Shown: positions 7,475-14,555 of the stretch, piece after piece
Numbering within the stretch: the first letter of the stretch is position 1
How the letters are laid out: every line of letters begins with the position of its first letter
NCBI GenBank assembly: GCA_959604655.1
Contig: CAUHCL010000004.1
Span: forward strand, 1-53,859
Reading direction: 5' to 3'
Source: an uncultured Alistipes sp.
GTDB lineage: Bacteria > Bacteroidota > Bacteroidia > Bacteroidales > Rikenellaceae
DNA: 53,859 nucleotides
The notes under the pieces: generated by a model
What the model was told of the DNA's origin: nothing
The model's database searches: none
The model's input: the letters and a program-made list of their open reading frames with translations, nothing else
Made by a program: the position numbers and the translations under genes

Positions 7475-8947
7475 ATGCGAAAATCGATTATCTGCCGACT
7501 GTTCATACTCGCCGTATCGGGCATATCGGCACTCGCGCCGAATGCCGCGCTCGCGCATTCGGGGAAAGCGCGTTTTCACATCATAGTCGACACCGACTGC
7601 GCGGCCGACGATCTGCGCACGCTCTGCATGCTGCTCGGCAATCGCGAGATCGAGGTGCTGGCCGTAACGACCTCGGAGGGCGCATTGCCGCCTCACGTAT
7701 CGGCCCGCCGCACCGCGGCACTGCTCGGCGACTTTCATCACCAGGGCATACCCGTGGGCGCGGGTCGCGGAACAGGGGCGGCCGCTCCCGCATGGCGGAC
7801 TCTTTCGGGAAAGACGGAGTGGGGCGACACGACTCGGCTGTCGGCGACGATAGCGGCGGCGCCCGATCTGATAATCGAAACGATAGAGGGCGAGGACGAG
7901 AAGGTGACTTTCGTAGCGCTGGGCGCCCTCACCAACATCGGCGACGCCCTCGCGGCGCGTCCCTCGATAGCCGACCGCCTGAAGCGCATCGTATGGTACA
8001 ACGACGGGGCCCGTCCGCTGTCGGGAGCCAACTACAAAGCGGACAAGGCCGCCGCCGAAAAGGTGATCGGGAGCGGAATCGACATGGTGATCGTCTCGGC
8101 CGATCGCGACCGCCCGCAGCCCGTCACGCAGCAGCTGCTCGACTCGATATCGACCGTCCGCACTCCCTACGCCCGCAAAATAGTCGGCTCGCACGCGGCG
8201 GAGCCTCTCGCGCCGCTTGTATCGAACGGCCATCTCAAACTGTGGGACGATCTGGTCGCGGTATATCTCTTCGCCCCCGAGTTGTTCGAGACGGAACGGA
8301 TAGACGGTAATCTGACGCAGGCACGGCTGCGCGAAGCGTCGACGGCGCAGGCCGAGGAACGAATCGTAACGATACTGCGCGGGAAGCCCGACAGCGAAAG
8401 CAGGGTGTTTTACGGATTCCCGACCGACAGCGCCCTTTATGCGGCCGACGTGGCTCCGATGATCGCCGAGGCGATCGACCGTCACGGGCCGAGCGAATGG
8501 CGCGCCGCGGTGCTGACCAACGAACTGCACGGCCATCTGGGAATATACGCCACGATAGGGGTGAAGATGGGGATTCGCGCCCGCGAATATTTCAACATAG
8601 GTGTCGACGACATAGCGGTCACCACCTACGCGGGCAGCCGCCCGCCCGTGAGCTGCATGAACGACGGTTTGCAGGTGGGCACGGGGGCCAGCGTGGGGCA
8701 CGGACTCATAACCGTGGCGGAATGCGGAACGCCTCGTCCCGAGGCACTGTTCCGTTTCAAGGACAAGAGCGTACGCATAGCCCTGAAACCCGAATACGCG
8801 CGCCGCATACGCGACGACGTGAAGCGGGGCGTAGAACTCTACGGCGATCTGACGGAACCTTACTGGAAATACGTGCGCGGACTGGCGCTGAAATACTGGG
8901 CGGAGTTCGACCGTCACGAGATATTCGACATCGAGGCCGAGGATTGA
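7475..8947 (+). CDS. Exported nucleoside hydrolase-FmdE fusion protein
   Basis: 490 residues with a signal peptide ending near AALA. Residues about 33-310 are an inosine-uridine nucleoside hydrolase fold: the metal-binding start reads DTDCAADD (39-46; the usual form is DTDPGxDD), then VALGALTNIGDAL, and the late Asp in LWDDLVAVYLFAPELF. Residues about 320-490 match FmdE (subunit E of formylmethanofuran dehydrogenase): ELHGHLGIYATIGVKMG and SCMNDGLQVGTGASVGHG. The Cys that follows HGHL in many FmdE proteins is Gly here. The fusion probably acts in the periplasm with the TonB receptor 8 nt upstream, perhaps processing an imported ribose-containing cofactor (inference). Confidence 0.85.
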   Translation: MRKSIICRLFILAVSGISALAPNAALAHSGKARFHIIVDTDCAADDLRTLCMLLGNREIEVLAVTTSEGALPPHVSARRTAALLGDFHHQGIPVGAGRGTGAAAPAWRTLSGKTEWGDTTRLSATIAAAPDLIIETIEGEDEKVTFVALGALTNIGDALAARPSIADRLKRIVWYNDGARPLSGANYKADKAAAEKVIGSGIDMVIVSADRDRPQPVTQQLLDSISTVRTPYARKIVGSHAAEPLAPLVSNGHLKLWDDLVAVYLFAPELFETERIDGNLTQARLREASTAQAEERIVTILRGKPDSESRVFYGFPTDSALYAADVAPMIAEAIDRHGPSEWRAAVLTNELHGHLGIYATIGVKMGIRAREYFNIGVDDIAVTTYAGSRPPVSCMNDGLQVGTGASVGHGLITVAECGTPRPEALFRFKDKSVRIALKPEYARRIRDDVKRGVELYGDLTEPYWKYVRGLALKYWAEFDRHEIFDIEAED

Positions 8948-8983
8948 CAGCCTAATTAGGAAACTTTAGGCTTATAATCGCAA

Positions 8984-9075
8984 GTCGCAGCCTGCGGAGC
9001 ACGCGAACGAGCGAATGCAAGTTGCGAGCCTCCGCGGGGCGAGGCTGCGGCTCGCGCGGCTCCTAAGAGCCGCAA
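8984..9075 (+). repeat. Dispersed 92-nt structured repeat, copy A
   Basis: Lies between the convergent fusion and DUF362 genes. It shares the core GCAGCCTGCGGAG near its start and GGGGCGAGGCTGCGG near its end with copies at 10149 and 41903 (same orientation) and a diverged copy at 37532 (opposite). It ends in a hairpin CGGCTC/GAGCCG. A second stem pairs GCGAGCC with GGCTCGC. Other copies keep these stems with different bases. Confidence 0.8.
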
Positions 9076-9099
9076 AATAATACGGCAAGCCTAAAACAG

Positions 9100-9132
9100 A
9101 ACGGGACCGCACTCCGTGGAGGCGATCCCGTT
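9100..9132. terminator. Bidirectional terminator between convergent genes
   Basis: Stem AACGGGA/TCCCGTT around a partly paired interior, with TTTT on the plus strand (9131-9134) and an A-rich run at 9092-9098 giving U residues on the minus strand. It can end both the fusion gene and the DUF362 gene. Confidence 0.7.
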
Positions 9133-9142
9133 TTCATATCCG

Positions 9143-10126
9143 TTATTTGTCCAAATCGACCAGTTCGTATTTTTGACTGCCCATGCCGAGCTGTTCGGCA
9201 TAGTCGAGGATATGCGTTCCGTGACGCGAATCGATACGCTCGATAAGATGTATCTTGCCGTGATCCTCCGACGCACGGACCATATCCACGCAAGCCCTGT
9301 CCAGAGCCACGGGATCGAGCGAGGCGAGAATGCCTATGTCGCCCATCTTCGGGTCCTCGGGCGTCGCCACGCAATCGCAGTCGACCGAGAGATTGTTGGC
9401 AACGCTTATGTAGAGAATCCTCTCGCCGCAATGATCCGTTATAGCCTTGGCCGCCTCGGCCATCGACTCCAGAAAATCGTCCTGCGGCGGCAGGTCGCGC
9501 CACACTTCGGTCACGCTCGTGGTCCGTCCTGCCGAGTGGATCCACGCCTTGCCCCGCGACGAGGCGATGCCTATGGCGATGTTCTTCAACGCGCCGCCGA
9601 ATCCGCCCATGGGGTGGCCCTTGAAATGGGACAGCACGACCGTAAAGTCGTAATCGAGATAGCCTTTGCCCACCAGATCCTCCTTCAGGTGTTTGCCGCC
9701 CGCGACGGGAAGCACCGCTTCGCCGTCGGCATCCATGATCTCCACGTCGGCGATGGCCGTGAATCCGTGGTCCTCGGCAGCCTTCAGATGCGCTTCGGTC
9801 TCCGCGCGTCCGCCGCCGTAGGCGGTGTTGCACTCCACGATGGTACCTCCGACACGCTGCACCAGATCCTTTATAAGAGCGGGATTCAGATAGTTATTGT
9901 TACCTGGTTCGCCCGTCGAGATCTTCACGGCGACCTTGCCCGTGGCCTCGCGTCCCAAAGCCTCGTAGACGGCGATCAGAGCGGCAGACGATATCTCGCG
10001 GGTGAAGTATACCTTCGGCAAAGTCGGCTCGGGAGCGTCGCCGCCCTTGTGCGGCTGTCCGCAGGTCGGAGAGGCCGACAACGATATGATGCTTGCAATC
10101 ATAATTAACAGAGAATAAAATTTCAT
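9143..10126 (-). CDS. Exported DUF362 domain protein
   Basis: About 327 residues with a signal peptide (MKFYSLLIMIASIISLSASP). The DUF362 core is visible: KVAVKISTGEPGNNNYLNP, VGGTIVECNTAYGGGR, the glycine-rich FKGHPMGGFGGALKNIAIGIAS, and a late segment with DCDCVATPEDPKMGDIGIL and DPVALDRACVDMV. Many DUF362 proteins carry a ferredoxin-like 4Fe-4S domain; it is missing here. Function is unknown; the family is often annotated as an iron-sulfur or uroporphyrin-related protein without proof. An ATG at 10138 is an alternative start (4 residues longer). It converges on the TonB receptor/FmdE pair; any link to it is speculative. Confidence 0.85.
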   Translation of the reverse strand: MKFYSLLIMIASIISLSASPTCGQPHKGGDAPEPTLPKVYFTREISSAALIAVYEALGREATGKVAVKISTGEPGNNNYLNPALIKDLVQRVGGTIVECNTAYGGGRAETEAHLKAAEDHGFTAIADVEIMDADGEAVLPVAGGKHLKEDLVGKGYLDYDFTVVLSHFKGHPMGGFGGALKNIAIGIASSRGKAWIHSAGRTTSVTEVWRDLPPQDDFLESMAEAAKAITDHCGERILYISVANNLSVDCDCVATPEDPKMGDIGILASLDPVALDRACVDMVRASEDHGKIHLIERIDSRHGTHILDYAEQLGMGSQKYELVDLDK

Positions 10127-10148
10127 ATCAGTTTTCATTCGGTTTCGG

Positions 10149-10240
10149 GCAGCAGCCTGCGGAGAACGCTTGCGAACGTCAGTAAGCAGCGGGCCTCCGC
10201 GGGGCGAGGCTGCGGCCCGCGCGACTCCAAAAGAGTCGCA
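10149..10240 (+). repeat. Dispersed 92-nt structured repeat, copy B
   Basis: Sits in the 120-nt gap between hom and the DUF362 gene, both on the minus strand. Core motifs as in copy A. Terminal hairpin CGACTC/GAGTCG and inner stem GCGGGCC/GGCCCGC. It may act as the only hairpin at the end of the metY-metX-hom transcript. Confidence 0.8.
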
Positions 10241-10258
10241 TGGCAACCGTCCAGTCCC

Positions 10259-11449
10259 TTAATCGTCGGGGTAGGCGGCGATGAACACGTCGCGTCCGTG
10301 CAGCTCGTCCTGAATCTTGAGCAGCTCGCGCAGCGAGACCACACCGACCACATATTTGTATTTGTCGGAAATGTAATTCTCGCTCACCGACTCGAACTTC
10401 ACCAGATCGAGATCGGCATAGTCGGAATAGCGGTAGTACACGCGGAACGAACAGTCGGTCGAATACTCGGGCAGCTGCGAGTCGTTGCGCTTCTTGTACT
10501 CGTATTTGTAGTCGTAAAGGCAGGCGGTGATGTCGCTCAGCACGGCCGATCCCGTGGGATGCCCGCCCGCGCCGCGGCCGAACATGAACTGCTTGTAGTA
10601 GAACAGACCCTTGATCACCACGCCGTTGAACTCGTCCTCGACGCTGTATATATACTTGTTTTTCGAAATGAGTTGAGGCACCACCCACATTATCAACTTG
10701 TTGCCTTCGATCTTCTCCACATGGGCCACCAGCTTGAAGCGACGCTTCTTCTCGTTGGCGAAGCGTATGTCGTCGTCGTTCATGTTCGATATGCCGTAAC
10801 GGAATATCTTGTCGGGCGCCACATAGAGTCCGAACGCATGCACGGTGATGATTATCAACTTGAAGAGCGAGTCCCAGCCGTCAATGTCGAGCGAAGGATC
10901 GCTCTCGGCGAAACCGAGGTCCTGCGCCAGCTTCAGGGCGGCGGAATAGGACATTTTCTCGTTGAATATCTTCGACAGTATGAAATTCGACGATCCGTTG
11001 AGGATACCCTTGACCGACACCAGCAGGTCGTTGTCGTAATACTCCTCCAGGTTGCGGATCACGGGGATCGATCCGCATGCCGACGCATCGTAGAGCAGCG
11101 CCGTGTTGTGACGCTCCTGAAGGGCGATAAGTTCCTCGATGTGGTACGCCAGCATCTTCTTGTTGCCCGACACCACGGGCAATCCCGCTTGCAACGCCCG
11201 CTTGACGATAGCGTAGGCGGCATCGGCATCGTCGATCAACTCCACGATGAAGTTGATCTCCGAATCGTTGAAGATGTCGTCGGCCTTGTCGGTAAACTCG
11301 GCATCGACGCCGCGCGGCTTGCCCAGATCGCGCACGCAGATGCGCTTTATCTCTACGTTTTTCGACCCCACGCGCTGCAACACCTCGTAGAGACCCTTGC
11401 CCACGGTGCCGAAGCCGAACAGGCCGATATTCAGTTTTTTTCCGTTCAT
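10259..11449 (-). CDS. hom: Homoserine dehydrogenase
   Basis: 396 residues, monofunctional (no aspartokinase domain). It reduces aspartate semialdehyde to homoserine with NAD(P)H. The N-terminal Rossmann motif is GLFGFGTVGKGLYEVL. The substrate region shows VSGNKKMLAYH, KGILNGSSNFILSKI and DLGFAESDPSLDIDGWDS, the family signature. The C-terminal part (about 310-396) is variable and may be regulatory. It lies 19 nt downstream of metX, so homoserine made here feeds directly into the acetylation and sulfhydrylation steps encoded by metX and metY. Confidence 0.95.
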   Translation of the reverse strand: MNGKKLNIGLFGFGTVGKGLYEVLQRVGSKNVEIKRICVRDLGKPRGVDAEFTDKADDIFNDSEINFIVELIDDADAAYAIVKRALQAGLPVVSGNKKMLAYHIEELIALQERHNTALLYDASACGSIPVIRNLEEYYDNDLLVSVKGILNGSSNFILSKIFNEKMSYSAALKLAQDLGFAESDPSLDIDGWDSLFKLIIITVHAFGLYVAPDKIFRYGISNMNDDDIRFANEKKRRFKLVAHVEKIEGNKLIMWVVPQLISKNKYIYSVEDEFNGVVIKGLFYYKQFMFGRGAGGHPTGSAVLSDITACLYDYKYEYKKRNDSQLPEYSTDCSFRVYYRYSDYADLDLVKFESVSENYISDKYKYVVGVVSLRELLKIQDELHGRDVFIAAYPDD

Positions 11450-11468
11450 GATATGCAGTTTTTCTATA

Positions 11469-12485
11469 TTACTCTCTCATAAAATCCATTATTATGCCGT
11501 TGAGCTTCCCATGCTCGACCAGAAAACCGTCGTGCCCGAAGTCGGAGTCTATCACATGATACTCCACGTCGGGGATATTCTCCACCAGTATCGTATGGTC
11601 CGACGGCGGGAAAAGTATGTCCGACGTGATGGCCACCACGAGACTCTTGGCGCGTATGCCCGCCAGAACATCCTCCACACGTCCGCGGCCGCGCCCCAGA
11701 TTGTGGGAATCGACGGCCTGCGAAAGGCGGTAGTAGGAGTAGGCGTTGAACCGGCGCTTCAGCTTCTCGCCCTGGTAACGCTGGTAGGTGAGCACGCGGC
11801 GGTCGAAATACGCCTCGTCGCGATCGGCATCCTCCTGCGTCTTGTCGTAGGCCGTGCCGCCGCGATAGCTCAGCAGGGCTATGCTGCGCGCGACTGACAT
11901 GCCGCCCAGACCCGCCTCGGCATTACGCTCGCCGAAGGTGGGGTCGCACTCGATGGCCATGCGCTGCGATTCGTTGAACGCCGAAGCCCACGGTTTGGTA
12001 CGCGGCGTGGTGGCGATGAACGCGGCATGCTCGGCGAAGTCGGGCTGCATCACGCACCACTCCAGACACTGGAAACCGCCGATTGAACTGCCTATGAGCA
12101 GCTTCACGCGGTCGATACCCAGATGTGCGGCCAGCAGGCGGTGGCAATTCACCATGTCACGCACCGTTATCTTCGGGAAATCGCCGTACCACGGCTCGCC
12201 CGTAGCGGGATTCACGCTCAGGGGTCCCGTGGTGCCGTAATGCGAGCCGAGAAAATTGGCGCACACGGTGAAATATCGGTCGGGGTCGAGAAAGCATCCC
12301 CACTCGACCGTATGGGGCCACCAGTCGGCCACGTCGGAATTGGCCGTGAGCGCATGACACACCCACACGACATTGCTGCGGTCGGCATTCAGCCGTCCGT
12401 AGGTGTCGTAGGCGATCGTCACCGACGGCAGCGTCGCGCCGCACTCCAGCTCGAACGGCCCCTCGTACGGGTAGTATTGCGCCAT
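11469..12485 (-). CDS. metX: Homoserine O-acetyltransferase
   Basis: 338 residues, an alpha/beta hydrolase-fold acyltransferase that acetylates homoserine. Catalytic triad: Ser in GSSIGGFQCLEW, Asp in ITSDILFPPSDH, His in DFGHDGFLVEHG. Other family blocks are WVCHALTANSDVADWW and NFLGSHYGTTGP. Whether acetyl- or succinyl-CoA is used cannot be told from the fold, but the neighbouring O-acetylhomoserine sulfhydrylase argues for acetyl. The ATG at 12485 follows directly on a TAG in its own frame (12486-12488). The metY reading frame runs over the first 329 bases of this gene in another frame. Confidence 0.93.
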   Translation of the reverse strand: MAQYYPYEGPFELECGATLPSVTIAYDTYGRLNADRSNVVWVCHALTANSDVADWWPHTVEWGCFLDPDRYFTVCANFLGSHYGTTGPLSVNPATGEPWYGDFPKITVRDMVNCHRLLAAHLGIDRVKLLIGSSIGGFQCLEWCVMQPDFAEHAAFIATTPRTKPWASAFNESQRMAIECDPTFGERNAEAGLGGMSVARSIALLSYRGGTAYDKTQEDADRDEAYFDRRVLTYQRYQGEKLKRRFNAYSYYRLSQAVDSHNLGRGRGRVEDVLAGIRAKSLVVAITSDILFPPSDHTILVENIPDVEYHVIDSDFGHDGFLVEHGKLNGIIMDFMRE

Positions 12486-13755
12486 CTATCCGAGCTTCGA
12501 AATCCTCGATTATGTCCTCGACGTTCTCCAGTCCGAGCGATATGCGCAGCAGAGTGGGGGTGATGCCCGCCGCCTTGAGATCGGCTTCGCTCAACTGTTT
12601 GTGGGTTGTAGAGGCGGGGTGGGTCACCACGGTGATCGAATCGCCGATCATGGTCATGTTGGCCGCCAGCTTCAGCGACTCGACGAAGCGCACAGTGCTC
12701 TCCAGCGAGCCCTTGAGTTCGATGGTGAAGACGCTCGACGAACCGTAGCGGTAATACTTCTGCGCGTTGGCATGGCTCGGGTGCGACTCGAAACCGATGA
12801 AGCTCACGCGATCGACCTTGGGGTGATTGCGGCAGTATTCGGCCAGCTTACGCGTCGACTCCACCTGGTGATTGACCCTCAATGAGAGCGTCTCCAAACC
12901 GATCAGCATAAGGTAGGCATCGAAAGGCGAGGGGCAGCAACCGAAGTCGCGAAGTCCGTCCACGCGGCACTTGACTATGAAGGCCGCCTTGCCGAATGCC
13001 TCGTAAAGGTCGAGTCCGTGGTAACCCTCCGAAGGCCCCGCGATCTGCGGGAACTTGCCGTTGCCCCAGTCGTAATTGCCGCCGTCGACGATGATGCCGC
13101 CCATGGCGGTGCCGTGGCCGTTGATCCACTTCGTGGCCGAATCGACCACGATGTTGGCGCCCCAGTCGAACGGATTGCACAGATATCCCGCAGCACCGAA
13201 GGTGTTGTCGATGACCAGAGGCACGTCGCGACGGCGTGCCAGCGCACCCAGCGCCTCCAGATCGGGCACGTCGCAGGTGGGATTGCCCATGCTCTCGGCA
13301 TAGAGCATCTTGGTACGGTCGTCGATCAGCGCCTCGAAATCCTCGGCCGATTCGCTCGCCGCTATGCGGCAGTCGATGCCCAACTTGCGCAGCGATATGC
13401 GGAACTGGTTGTAGGTGCCTCCGTAGAGGAACGGCGAGGCCACTATGTTGTCGCCCTCGGCGGCGAGTGCCGTAACGGTAATCAGGATGGCCGACATGCC
13501 CGACGCCACGCCCAGAGCGCCCACGGCGTCGTAAAGCGCCGCCACGCGTTCCTCGTAAGCCGAGGTGGTGGGGTTCTGCAAACGGGTATAGATGTTGCCG
13601 CCCTCGCTCAGTTCGAAGAGTCGGGCCGCATAGTCGCAGCTTTTGAAATGATATGCCGCAGTGGGGTAGATGGCTATTCCGCGCGAGCCCGTATGATCCA
13701 TATGGTAACCGCCGTGGATCTGCTTGGTCTCAAAACGCAATTTGTTCTCAGACAT
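12157..13755 (-). CDS. metY: O-acetylhomoserine sulfhydrylase, reading frame overrunning into metX
   Basis: A PLP enzyme that makes homocysteine from O-acetylhomoserine and sulfide. Residues 1 to about 420 are a complete family member: KQIHGGYHMDHTGSRGIAIYPTAAY, SGMSAILITVTALA, IDNTFGAAGYLCNP, and the PLP lysine in VDSATKWINGHGTAMGG. It should end soon after LRISLGLENVEDIIEDFEA. Instead the frame stays open for about 110 more residues, inside metX in another frame, to a stop at 12157. Removing one base near 12490 would end it at TAG 12486-12488, directly before the metX ATG. So a frameshift in the last codons, a sequence error, or a real extension are all possible. Start chosen at MSENKLRF (13755). 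Confidence 0.85.
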   Translation of the reverse strand: MSENKLRFETKQIHGGYHMDHTGSRGIAIYPTAAYHFKSCDYAARLFELSEGGNIYTRLQNPTTSAYEERVAALYDAVGALGVASGMSAILITVTALAAEGDNIVASPFLYGGTYNQFRISLRKLGIDCRIAASESAEDFEALIDDRTKMLYAESMGNPTCDVPDLEALGALARRRDVPLVIDNTFGAAGYLCNPFDWGANIVVDSATKWINGHGTAMGGIIVDGGNYDWGNGKFPQIAGPSEGYHGLDLYEAFGKAAFIVKCRVDGLRDFGCCPSPFDAYLMLIGLETLSLRVNHQVESTRKLAEYCRNHPKVDRVSFIGFESHPSHANAQKYYRYGSSSVFTIELKGSLESTVRFVESLKLAANMTMIGDSITVVTHPASTTHKQLSEADLKAAGITPTLLRISLGLENVEDIIEDFEARIDGAILPVRGAVRAGVRRDAAVGDDRLRHLRTAECRPQQCRVGVSCAHGQFRRGRLVAPYGRVGMLSRPRPIFHRVRQFSRLALRHHGTPERESRYGRAVVRRFPEDNGA

Positions 13756-13797
13756 AATTATGTATGGTGTTAAAATTATTTCAGTAAAGGGAATTTC

Positions 13798-13892
13798 GTG
13801 TCTCCGACACACGGCGGCGCATGACCGCCCGAGAAGAAAGAAGTGCCTAACGGCACATTCGCATGGAAAACATCGACATGCCGAACATGTCG
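13798..13892 (-). promoter_or_regulatory. Candidate attenuator hairpins of the metY leader
   Basis: Transcribed order: a 7-bp stem CGACATG/CATGTCG (13874-13892) inside the methionine codons of the leader peptide. Next a stem GTGCC/GGCAC (13843-13856) followed by the pyrimidine run TTCTTTCTTCT, terminator-like. Then GGCGG/CCGCC (13813-13829) and GTGTC/GACAC (13798-13810). An alternative pairing of 13876-13882 with 13852-13858 (seven pairs, two wobbles) would break both of the first two stems. That exclusivity is what attenuation needs, but the leader stop codon falls inside the second stem, so the exact mechanism is not clear. Confidence 0.55.
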
Positions 13893-13933
13893 AGAGCAGA
13901 AAACATGGTATGGTAACGCTTTTCCGTCATCAT
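13847..13933 (-). CDS. Methionine-rich leader peptide of the metY operon
   Basis: A 28-codon frame starting MMTEKRYHTM and ending SMRMCR-stop. Eight of the 28 residues are Met (positions 1, 2, 10, 16, 19, 21, 24, 26), far above chance. It begins about 18 nt after an exact -7 promoter box and lies 91 nt upstream of metY, whose enzyme makes the precursor of methionine. Its Met codons overlap a stable hairpin. By analogy with amino-acid leader peptides (trp, his, leu), ribosome stalling at Met codons when charged Met-tRNA is scarce would alter RNA folding and raise metY-metX-hom expression. This is inference from the sequence. No clear Shine-Dalgarno is seen, which is usual in Bacteroidota. Confidence 0.75.
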   Translation of the reverse strand: MMTEKRYHTMFSALDMFGMSMFSMRMCR

Positions 13934-13951
13934 GCGATCATTTATGTGGCA

Positions 13952-13959
13952 CAAATATA
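13952..13959 (-). promoter_or_regulatory. -7 promoter box for the leader peptide and metY operon
   Basis: The minus strand reads TATATTTG, an exact TAnnTTTG match, predicting a start near 13946 and an untranslated leader of about 190 nt before metY. A weak TTTA lies about 22 nt upstream. The same octamer precedes the cobalamin riboswitch. Confidence 0.6.
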
Positions 13960-14247
13960 CGAATATTTTTCGATATACGGATAAAAACGGAGAGAAAAGG
14001 CGCGCATACACAATTTACTACATACAAAAACTAATTCCCGACTCGGCGTAAACACACTTACCGTCGTAACGAACGCACCTTCTCTCCGAGGTCACCGACG
14101 ATGCGCACACCGCGCAGCGGCATCGTCGCCCGCGAAACTTTCGGACGCGCACGGCACAACGCCGCCGCAGTTAATCCGTAATCAACAAAAGGAAAAAATG
14201 TTTCCGTCGATCCAGACCCGTTCTCCGCAGGTTAAAATCACAAACAA
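13960..14247 (-). other. Spacer between cobalamin riboswitch and met leader promoter
   Basis: 288 bases on the riboswitch transcript with no open frame that looks like a gene on the minus strand. It contains one strong hairpin, CGACGATGC (14096-14104) with GCATCGTCG (14120-14128), nine perfect pairs around a GC-rich loop, without a U-run. It may be part of the riboswitch readout or the relic of a lost gene. Confidence 0.45.
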
Positions 14248-14440
14248 CGCAAAAGGCAGGTCTTCTGACTCGTCTCCCGTTACGGCCGGCCTTCCCGATT
14301 AGAAAATCAGTGGCCGCAAGAGTGCCGAACGGCCTCGCGCATGCGAGGTTAAAGAGCTTACAGCAGCGGGAACTGTTCGGGATTCACACCCGATTCCCTT
14401 TTAATCCTTACCGACCGTCGGTCGGAAAGAACCCTTTACG
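14248..14440 (-). promoter_or_regulatory. Cobalamin (AdoCbl) riboswitch
   Basis: Read on the minus strand, the conserved parts occur in order: GGGAATCGGGTGTGAATCCC, GAACAGTTCCCGCTGCTGTA, a variable arm, GGGAAGGCCGG, then GACGAGTCAGAAGACCTGCC, the B12-box end of the class. P1 can form between CGTAAAGG at the 5' end and CCTTTTGCG at the 3' end. It has its own promoter box at 14445. The nearest downstream gene on this strand is metY, about 490 nt away, with no gene between. The class normally turns genes off when cobalamin is plentiful. Confidence 0.93.
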
Positions 14441-14444
14441 CAGA

Positions 14445-14452
14445 CAAATATA
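14445..14452 (-). promoter_or_regulatory. -7 promoter box for the riboswitch transcript
   Basis: TATATTTG on the minus strand, an exact match, with TTGC about 20 nt upstream as a possible -33 box. The predicted start lies just at the 5' end of the riboswitch fold, showing that the riboswitch is transcribed as its own leader. Confidence 0.65.
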
Positions 14453-14483
14453 GGCAATTTTTCCGATTATCCGCAATTATGCC

Positions 14484-14522
14484 GCAAAAAAAATGCGGCC
14501 GCCCTTGCAGAGGCCGCCGCAT
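14484..14522 (-). terminator. Terminator of the feoAB-hemerythrin-luxR operon
   Basis: On the minus strand a long GC stem beginning ATGCGGC and closing GCCGCAT is followed by eight T residues. It lies 33 nt past the regulator's stop codon and directly upstream of the riboswitch promoter. Confidence 0.8.
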
Positions 14523-14555
14523 GGCTGGCGCATCAAGTCAAAAAACGACCGCGCG

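Noticed and set aside
8984..9075. CRISPR array
   Set aside because: Single dispersed copies with no regular spacers and no cas genes.
8984..10240. Copies A and B as ends of an insertion sequence around the DUF362 gene
   Set aside because: The copies are direct repeats, the gene between them is not a transposase, and copies C and D occur elsewhere without such a partner.
12486..12500. Programmed frameshift joining metY to metX
   Set aside because: No slippery heptamer, no internal Shine-Dalgarno and no downstream pseudoknot were recognised; metX has its own ATG directly after an in-frame TAG.
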